Shown here piece by piece: positions 58,012 to 64,000 of a DNA stretch of 64,000 bases. The stretch lies in contig CAVWXX010000016.1 of assembly GCA_963759155.1 (NCBI GenBank), positions 1 through 64,000 on the forward strand, written 5' to 3'. The notes under the pieces are model-generated. The model worked only from the letters and a program-made list of their open reading frames with translations. It did no database searches and was not told where the DNA came from. Position numbers and translations under genes: made by a program. The first letter of the stretch is position 1. Each line of letters begins with the position of its first letter. This DNA is from SZUA-36 sp963759155. Lineage in GTDB: Bacteria; Pseudomonadota; Gammaproteobacteria; Xanthomonadales; SZUA-36.

Positions 58012-60863
58012 TTGGGGTTCTCCATGCGGTCTTGTTCCTGCCTGGTCTTGTGCTGTTTCACCAACTCATCGACACGACACAGGGATTGCAACTCGCAATA
58101 ACTATTTTCACAGATCCTGGTACCACCCTTGGGGTCGATAGCGGCATTTCCTGCCAGGAAATCGGCCATCAGGTGGTGCAGGGTCTGCCGCCAGTTCTGG
58201 ATGGTTTCAGGCATGTTCTGCCCGGCCTCAACCAGTTCCCGTGTCCTGCTGGTTTCTTTTGGTGGTAAGTCGGGCAACAGGCCCTGTTGGGTAACCACGC
58301 CATTAAAGGAACATCCATCCTCACGGATGATGCCAAAAACCACGGCTGCCGGGGGTTCCTTGGCGGCAATGGCATATAGAGGCAGTTGCGGGTCTTCAGG
58401 CCGCTCACCAAACCATTTTTTTGGCTCGACCTTGCCTGTTTTGTAATCGATGATGATTTCTTCGCCGCTTGGCAAGCTGTCGACCCGGTCAATGATCAGA
58501 CGGATAGGCTGCCCTTCAATCTCCGGCAGAATTTCTTTCTCAAATCCCGTCACCTCGAAAGCATCACGCTGCATATCCAGCTTGAGAAACTCCATCACGT
58601 GACGATAGACACGTGCTGCCTCGACTTCACGAAAGGCCGGGCGTTGCTGCAGGCCACGTTCCTGGGAGGTTACATGCGTGACGTGTTTGCGCACCCTTTC
58701 ACCCAAGGCATCTTCACCCAGCGCCAACAAGGCGGCCTGGGTTTTGGTTTCCTTCCAAAAATACTCCAACACGCTGTGTACCAGGCTGCCGTGCAACATG
58801 GGGCTGATGCCATCGGCCGGTGTCTCCATGCCATCGGCACCCAGTCGGTTGCTGGCGAAGGCGCGGAAAGGGCACAGGGCCTGGTGCTTCAGAATGGAAC
58901 TGCCACCACGCGCGGTGCCGTGCATGAGTACACCCGGTGATTTCAGCTCATCGATTTGCGGTTTGTCCGAGGCAGCTATCAATGCAGGCCAATCGGGCTC
59001 CTGCCAGGCGGGTGGTTGTTCTATGGTTTCAATACTATCGTTGGCAAGCAGCGGGCTGGCCAGGACATCCTCGCCATCAATTTGACCGGGGTAGCTGAAA
59101 ACACAATCCGGCGCTGTGGCCAGCAGGCGCCGGGTAATTCGGCGTGCCACGCTGAGCTCACGCTGCGGACTCGAATTGGGCAAGTCTGCCGCTATTTGCA
59201 ACTTACCCGGTATGAACGGGTTGGGCTTGGCGCTGGGTGGCCAGTTATCGTTATGTAAGCCCATCACCCACAGGTGGTCAAAGCGTAAGCCGTTGACCTC
59301 GTATAAACCGAGCACCTGGATAGGTGCAATCGCTGTTCGTGGCTGGAAAATGGCTTCCCTGCAGATCTGCTTCAGCTGGTTGATCGCCGCCTTGCGGCCC
59401 AACATGGTCGTGGTGGCATCCAGCGAGGCCAGCTCGCGCAGACTCTCACGCCACCTTTGCAGGGCTTGCCAGTTATGGTCCTGCTCGTCGCTGCGTTCTT
59501 CGGCGGGTAGCTCATCGCCGGTTTCCTTTGCCAATGGCCAGCCAAGACTCACCAGTAACTGGTCGAATGACTCGGCCCAGGCTGAGGCCGGGCGTGGTCC
59601 TCTGCTTTCACCCTCAAAGCGCCTGAGGGTTTTCAGCAGGGTATTAAGCTCCGGGCTGTTCCATGCCTGTGGTTCGTGCTGCTCTTCCGGTAGCTCGTTA
59701 TGGTGATGGTCGTGCGTTTTAATTTCGCCTGCCCGATAAATCACCTCAGCCAGTTTTAGTTGGCGTGGATATTTATCCCGCAGGCATTTTTCCAATAGTG
59801 CACGCCTGTTTCTTTCAGCGGTCGAACCACGTAGCCAGGGTGATCTCAAAACACGGCCAACATCCTGAATGTCGATACGCTTATCCAGCAATTTCAGCAG
59901 GTCAAAGGCGGTTTCAACCATCGGCTCGCGGGCCAGCGGTGTGCCCATGGAGATATTCCACGGTTTTGTTTGCAGATTGGCCTGATCCTGACCCGGCGTG
60001 AGGATGTTTTGCAGGTGTCTTTCTATGGTTTGGCGCCGTGTCTCGAGGTCGTGTACCACGACGGCAATATTGGAATCCGGTTCTTTCTCATGCCAGTAAC
60101 GCACCCAACGCGCCATTTTCACCAGTTCATCTTTGCTGTCCCTGCTCTTCCACAACATGGCTTTTTTCTGTCTTGCAGTTATCGTCAGCCGGCAGACCTG
60201 GCTGCCATGCGCCAGCAGGGCGGAAAGCAGGTCTTCCTGGGCGGGGCTGAACTCGTCAAAACCCAGAAGATCGATGTTTTGCGGTGGCGCCAGGTGACCT
60301 TCACTGGTGGCCTGGCTCAATGGGGCTATACGGTCTTCCGGGCTTAGCCATCCAGCCTGTTTGCAGCGTCTTTCAAAGGCCTTGTTCCAATGGTAAAAGG
60401 CCGTGTGATTTTCATTATCATGGCCAAACCAGCACGGATCTTTCATATCCAGCCGCCACCCGCTCAGCAGTTTACGTGTATCACGAAGCTGGCCTGCCAG
60501 CGACTCCGGGCGTAAGAGTGCGTGCTGCAGGTGTTCTTCTTTCAGCGTGCTTTCCCACAAACTGATGAGTTGCCTGCTACCGGGTATGGCGCGGTCTGTT
60601 CCGACAACACCCTTCAAGCTGGCGGTTTCCCAGTACCGGTCCAGCCACAGGTTCCAGGAGACGATGACCGGGCTTGCCCACCGACGATCACCCTTTCCGG
60701 CACGCCACCGGTTGTAGTGGTGTGTCAGTACACGGCTCAACCGGCTGTTACCGGTGATCAGCGTATGGCCATCCTTCAGACGCTTAAACAGGGCCTCATA
60801 TTCCACTGTTTGAGTTAAAAGACCTGGTAATCGCGTTGAAATGTCTGAGTGGGTGTTCGTCAT
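58008..60863 (-). CDS. addB: AddB-like nuclease/inactivated helicase
   Basis: The product is 951 residues. The C-terminal PD-(D/E)xK nuclease (about 690-940) has IDRVDSLPSGEEIIIDYKTGKVEP with Asp and Lys. The Cys residues of an AddB-type iron-sulfur cluster are seen: one at ALCPFRAF (about 690) and three in CENSYCELQSLC (about 920). The N-terminal half is a degenerate helicase without clear Walker A function. In relatives this is annotated as a probable DNA repair protein. It works with AddA in end resection. Confidence 0.85.
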   Translation of the reverse strand: MTNTHSDISTRLPGLLTQTVEYEALFKRLKDGHTLITGNSRLSRVLTHHYNRWRAGKGDRRWASPVIVSWNLWLDRYWETASLKGVVGTDRAIPGSRQLISLWESTLKEEHLQHALLRPESLAGQLRDTRKLLSGWRLDMKDPCWFGHDNENHTAFYHWNKAFERRCKQAGWLSPEDRIAPLSQATSEGHLAPPQNIDLLGFDEFSPAQEDLLSALLAHGSQVCRLTITARQKKAMLWKSRDSKDELVKMARWVRYWHEKEPDSNIAVVVHDLETRRQTIERHLQNILTPGQDQANLQTKPWNISMGTPLAREPMVETAFDLLKLLDKRIDIQDVGRVLRSPWLRGSTAERNRRALLEKCLRDKYPRQLKLAEVIYRAGEIKTHDHHHNELPEEQHEPQAWNSPELNTLLKTLRRFEGESRGPRPASAWAESFDQLLVSLGWPLAKETGDELPAEERSDEQDHNWQALQRWRESLRELASLDATTTMLGRKAAINQLKQICREAIFQPRTAIAPIQVLGLYEVNGLRFDHLWVMGLHNDNWPPSAKPNPFIPGKLQIAADLPNSSPQRELSVARRITRRLLATAPDCVFSYPGQIDGEDVLASPLLANDSIETIEQPPAWQEPDWPALIAASDKPQIDELKSPGVLMHGTARGGSSILKHQALCPFRAFASNRLGADGMETPADGISPMLHGSLVHSVLEYFWKETKTQAALLALGEDALGERVRKHVTHVTSQERGLQQRPAFREVEAARVYRHVMEFLKLDMQRDAFEVTGFEKEILPEIEGQPIRLIIDRVDSLPSGEEIIIDYKTGKVEPKKWFGERPEDPQLPLYAIAAKEPPAAVVFGIIREDGCSFNGVVTQQGLLPDLPPKETSRTRELVEAGQNMPETIQNWRQTLHHLMADFLAGNAAIDPKGGTRICENSYCELQSLCRVDELVKQHKTRQEQDRMENPK

Positions 60864-60884
60864 AGGGCTATCATACTGGTAGAT

Positions 60885-60916
60885 TTCTCAAAAGCTGAGA
60901 TTGTTTTACGAATAAT
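60885..60916 (+). promoter_or_regulatory. Palindrome TTCTCA-type with -10-like box, site 5
   Basis: TTCTCA-N5-TGAGAT (60885-60901) has one mismatch in the right arm. AATAAT lies at 60911-60916, 26 bases from the palindrome start. It precedes the TPR gene at 61020 and follows the divergent addB-like gene. It is weaker than sites 1-4. Confidence 0.45.
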
Positions 60917-61019
60917 TTATATCGTCAACGGGACTTATTGAAAAGGAGCGTCTTATTGATAAAAGCCGGAACCGTAGATGAACTATCATGGTCTATGAGG
61001 TAACTCTTGAATATCTGAA

Positions 61020-62183
61020 GTGAAACCGTTGAAAGACATTGTTATCTATAAATATTTAACCGGCAGACTGTTGCTTGTGCTGTTTGTGCTGTCACTTTTT
61101 AGTGGCTGTGCAACGGTACAGACAGATAAGATCACCCCGCCTCCCTTGTTGAACGCCGGGCCCGCCGTTCAGGTTGAAGATATCGATGTTCTGGCGGTCT
61201 CCCCCGAAATGGACAGGTTCCTGGAACGATACATCCTCAAGTACGAGGACTCCCGAACCAGGCTGGAGCTTTTAATCAGGTCGGTCATGATAAACGGCAT
61301 CCTGGGATTCGAATACGATGAAGCCCGAACCATGACTGCAGCGGAGACCTTCAAGGCGCGAAGCGGTAACTGTGTTGCTTTTTCAAATATGATCATTGCC
61401 CTGGCCCGCCGGGCTGGTTTGGAAGCCGAGTTCCAGGAGGTGTTTATTCGCCCGGTATGGTCTGACCATCTGGACGATACGGTGCTGTTGATCAAGCATG
61501 TCAATGTCATCGTCAAGTCCAGGCGGTTTAGCTGGGTAGTTGATGTCAGTGGTGTTGAAATTGATCCAACTGACCGCAGAAGAATCGTTGATGATAGTTA
61601 TGCCGAGGCGCTTTACCTGAATAATATTGCGGTGGGCGCCCTGCTGGAAAACGATTTGCCGACAGCCTATGCCTATATGCGCAGCGCCATCGATTCAAAT
61701 TCCGAGGTGGTGGACTCCTGGGTAAACCTGGGTGTGATTTATGGCCGCAACAATCAGCTTGATGATGCAGCACTCGCCTTTCAACAGGCCCTGCGAATCG
61801 AGCCGGGTGATTATTCTGCACTGAGTAACCTTTACGAGGTGTACCTCGAGCAGGAGAAGTTTGCTTTAGCCACTGAGTTGCAACCAAAAGTAGAAAGATA
61901 CAGAAGAAACAATCCTTATTATCTCTTGAGGCTAAGTGATGAAGCGCTTGAACTGGAGCAATATCAAGAGTCTATCAGGCTGTTGCAAAAGGCAATCACG
62001 AAGAAAGAGGACGACCATAAGCTGCATTTTGCATTGGCCAAGACCCAATACCTGTCCGGCGAAATGACGGCCGCTGAGAAAAGCCTGCTACGTGCCCGCG
62101 AGCTTGCGCCGGACGCCTACTACGAACGGCCTTTGGCTGAGTTGGTTGCCGATCAAACAGGGTCTGATACCCCAAGCCTGTAG
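61020..62183 (+). CDS. TPR lipoprotein with transglutaminase-like domain
   Basis: The product is 387 residues from GTG 61020. A lipobox (LFSGC) anchors it in a membrane. The middle domain (about 95-185: SGNCVAFSNMIIALARRAGLEAEFQEV, HVNVIV, WVVDVSGVEID) is transglutaminase-like, with the Cys-His-Asp set C-H-D visible. C-terminal TPR repeats (about 215-370: AYAYMRSAIDSNSEVVDSWVNLGVIYGRNNQLDDAALAFQQALRIEP) mediate protein contacts. Function is unknown; a maturation or scaffold role in the envelope is possible. A TTCTCA-type promoter lies upstream. Confidence 0.75.
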   Translation: MKPLKDIVIYKYLTGRLLLVLFVLSLFSGCATVQTDKITPPPLLNAGPAVQVEDIDVLAVSPEMDRFLERYILKYEDSRTRLELLIRSVMINGILGFEYDEARTMTAAETFKARSGNCVAFSNMIIALARRAGLEAEFQEVFIRPVWSDHLDDTVLLIKHVNVIVKSRRFSWVVDVSGVEIDPTDRRRIVDDSYAEALYLNNIAVGALLENDLPTAYAYMRSAIDSNSEVVDSWVNLGVIYGRNNQLDDAALAFQQALRIEPGDYSALSNLYEVYLEQEKFALATELQPKVERYRRNNPYYLLRLSDEALELEQYQESIRLLQKAITKKEDDHKLHFALAKTQYLSGEMTAAEKSLLRARELAPDAYYERPLAELVADQTGSDTPSL

Positions 62184-62215
62184 TCAGTCTTTTCCAGTTG
62201 CTGAGGCTGGTGGAG

Positions 62216-62758
62216 CTAGTCAGCTTTTGTCTCGCTTAAAACGCTATCAATCGCTTTTCGGATTTCTGCCGCCCAGTAGGGCGCCCGCTTACTCGCCTTT
62301 TTGTCATGGCTCAGAGCTTTGAACTCGCTGCTGTCGTTAAAAACCATGTCTTGCAGGTTGAAGCGGATTTTACCCTGGCCATCGACGACAAAAAGCGCCG
62401 GCACCGCCTTAATACCATAGGGCTCCATGATTGAATCTGCTTCAGGTATCAGGATGAAGTCATAGTCATGTTCCATCATGAATATTTCCGGCATTTCCTC
62501 ATCACGGATATTCAGCGCGTATATCGTCAGGTCGTCGCCATACTCGATACGCATACTCTCTAAATGCGGCATCAGCGTCTTGCAGTAAGGGCACCAACTT
62601 GCCCAGAAGAAGTAGATATCCACACCATCATGTTTGCGTGGAAATGTTATCTCCTCACCATCGGTGTCAGCCAGGGTGAAGGCGGGCGCCGTCATGTCCT
62701 GCGCAGCGGCCTGCTGCGCGAACAATGCCAGTAACAGGGTCAAAAATATTTTTCGCAT
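62216..62758 (-). CDS. Periplasmic TlpA/ResA-like thioredoxin
   Basis: The product is about 180 residues from ATG 62758; the longer frame from 62794 adds an unlikely extension. A signal peptide (MRKIFLTLLLALFAQQAAA) precedes a thioredoxin fold with CPYCK in FFWASWCPYCKTLMPHLESM. Conserved cis-Pro lies in GIKAVPALFVVDGQGK. It probably reduces disulfides or helps cytochrome c or redox enzyme maturation in the periplasm. Confidence 0.88.
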   Translation of the reverse strand: MRKIFLTLLLALFAQQAAAQDMTAPAFTLADTDGEEITFPRKHDGVDIYFFWASWCPYCKTLMPHLESMRIEYGDDLTIYALNIRDEEMPEIFMMEHDYDFILIPEADSIMEPYGIKAVPALFVVDGQGKIRFNLQDMVFNDSSEFKALSHDKKASKRAPYWAAEIRKAIDSVLSETKAD

Positions 62759-62818
62759 TTCAATGTTCCTTATAAACGCCGGGCAATGTATCAAGTGACC
62801 GCCAGGCAGTGAGCTTTA

Positions 62819-63712
62819 TTACAGATTTTTCGCGAGCAGTATCCGGGCATCCTCGATGACCTTGATGTCTTCCACCAGGCGCTCCGGGTCGGGCTGGCTG
62901 TTAACGATGTTTTGCAAAATAGCTATCGCCTCCCCTGTTTCAGCGGAGCGAAACTTCAATAGCGCTTCGGCCAGAAAGATTTTGCTGAGCAGGCTGTCGG
63001 GTGCGACCTTAAGCGATAGCCGCAGTTCGCTGATAGCCAGGTCAGGGTCTACCCACCATGTAATAAATGGAATCCTTGGCACCCTTGTGTGAAACCGTCC
63101 CAGCAAACGGTGTGCACCACCGTTTTCAATGCTGTCATCCATCAGGACCATGGTTTCGGCGAACAGGCGTATCTTGTTTACCACCCCGGTGAGCGCAGAA
63201 ATCAGCTTGCCGCTGTATTGTCCCCACAGACCCCAGTTGGCTGAGCCCCAGAAAAAGAACTCACCGACCACCGTCTGATTGTCAACCGCATTTGCCAGGG
63301 CCCCGGGTTTCATTCTGAACAGGCTTTTGCTTAAGCCATACTCACGTTCGATTTGCAGGATGCCGGTTTTTGCGATTTCACGGCCTTCTATAAAAAGGTC
63401 CAGGCGGGCGTTCTTCTCCAGTACAAACTCTCCTTTGAAGTGAAATGCGCGCAGGAGTTTCCAGCGCGCCTCAATATTTCCAGGTTCTGCATTCAGTGCT
63501 TTTCGATAGGCGTTGATGGCCTTTTGAATGGGCTCAGCCGCCGCGCGGGAGCCCTGGTGTCCATCGGCGCGTTGAAACCAGGCCTGATCACCCAGGGCTA
63601 TGTCATCACTGACGCTGGCCTTCGCTGTATCGGGGATCAAGGTTATCGTGCACACCACCCAGCAGGTCAACAGTGCCGCGCATAGATACCGGAGCAAATA
63701 CGGGCTATTCAT
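62819..63712 (-). CDS. TatT-like (TRAP transporter T-component) exported TPR protein
   Basis: The product is about 297 residues from ATG 63712 (MNSPYLLRYLCAALLTCW), which fits a signal peptide; the longer frame to 63880 adds an Arg/Ser-rich run with no support. TPR-like helices are seen (AEPIQKAINAYRKALNAEPGNIEARWKLLRAFHF). FFFWGSANWGLWGQYSGKLISALTGVVNKIR and the WVDPDLAISELRLSLK region match TatT family proteins, which form trimers and bind periplasmic partners. No TRAP transporter gene is next to it. Moderate confidence. Confidence 0.6.
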   Translation of the reverse strand: MNSPYLLRYLCAALLTCWVVCTITLIPDTAKASVSDDIALGDQAWFQRADGHQGSRAAAEPIQKAINAYRKALNAEPGNIEARWKLLRAFHFKGEFVLEKNARLDLFIEGREIAKTGILQIEREYGLSKSLFRMKPGALANAVDNQTVVGEFFFWGSANWGLWGQYSGKLISALTGVVNKIRLFAETMVLMDDSIENGGAHRLLGRFHTRVPRIPFITWWVDPDLAISELRLSLKVAPDSLLSKIFLAEALLKFRSAETGEAIAILQNIVNSQPDPERLVEDIKVIEDARILLAKNL

Positions 63713-63958
63713 CCGGCAGATGTCCCCGGGTCGGGTGGGCTTGTGCGGGCTGCTTGATTCCGGTCGATGTCCATGCTTTCCAACAGTGCAAATAAAGGAT
63801 TTAATACAGATTCTCACTAAATCCTGATGTAGGTCAGGACAACTTTTTCTGGCGAAGCTTATTGTACTGGATGAAGTCAATCATTTTGAAGGAATGGTGT
63901 CGGGATGTTTGTCCTGACGCTTTACTCTGCACCCTCTTGATTACAGAGGAAAGCCAAT

Positions 63959-64000
63959 ATGTCATTTAATTTAAAGAACCGTAGTTTTCTCAAGCTCCTG
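63959..64000 (+). CDS. argF: Ornithine carbamoyltransferase, 5' end only
   Basis: ATG 63959, with AGAGGA upstream, begins MSFNLKNRSFLKLL, the typical first residues of ornithine carbamoyltransferase (arginine synthesis). The gene runs out of the window after 14 codons, so the call rests on this stretch alone. Confidence 0.6.
   Translation, partial: MSFNLKNRSFLKLL

Noticed and set aside
1..64000. tRNA or rRNA genes
   Set aside because: No recognisable tRNA cloverleaf or rRNA segment was noticed by eye; a covariance search would be decisive.

Overview
The window is bacterial chromosome, most likely from a gammaproteobacterium. Evidence for this is the FolX-FolE pair, the AttH-type lipocalin with its ABC transporter, the YdbS/YdbT-like PH-domain pair, an AddAB-like helicase-nuclease and the first codons of ornithine carbamoyltransferase at the right edge. 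I cannot name a genus from sequence alone. No rRNA, tRNA, transposase, integrase or CRISPR array was recognised.

Layout. (1) 1-24,200 is accessory DNA: an HNH-HIT protein, a partly duplicated gene family of unknown function, a MerR regulator divergent from an ARPP-1 protein, secreted orphans, and a run of small toxin-antitoxin (TA) type modules all on the + strand. In several modules the antitoxin is intact and the toxin is broken or missing: higB truncated at 9,005, vapC reduced to a stub at 15,026 and 18,611, hicA internally deleted at 23,771, and BrnA-type antitoxins alone at 9,643 and 19,369. A 3.58-kb block (pyruvate kinase remnant, MNT/HEPN pair, AbrB antitoxin, secreted protein) is duplicated in tandem at 11,752-18,919. 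(2) 20,051-27,200 holds single metabolic genes, including GNAT-nitrilase and alpha/beta hydrolase-OsmC fusions. (3) 27,248-33,523 is a minus-strand operon: CadC-like winged-helix/TPR membrane regulator, repeat-bearing membrane protein, membrane-anchored subtilase and a possible small protein. (4) 33,751-49,000 holds a periplasmic KatG, a 23-bp tandem repeat array, a DUF885 peptidase-like gene with a frameshift, PH-domain proteins, an SDR, the Att-like transporter operon, and redox or heme-related exported proteins. (5) 49,019-64,000 holds folX-folE, an HEPN-like gene beside an SRA-HNH endonuclease, a HIT protein, a thioesterase/MBL pair, an intact MazEF module, addAB-like genes, and exported TPR and thioredoxin-like proteins.

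Two non-coding signals stand out. The first is a 17-bp palindrome, TTCTCA-N5-TGAGAA, which starts 26-27 bp before a -10-like hexamer at five places (1,461; 2,708; 5,045; 6,603; 60,885), suggesting a shared operator or promoter class. The second is a dispersed 50-95 bp repeat found at least six times, five of them just upstream of TA-type promoters. In most of these promoters a palindrome lies between the -35 and -10 boxes, as expected for autoregulation.

Several genes carry single-base frameshifts (pyk, DUF885, SOUL, the 7,562 gene, the HEPN-like gene). Some could be sequencing errors. The same pyk shift in both duplicate copies argues that at least that one is real or predates the duplication.
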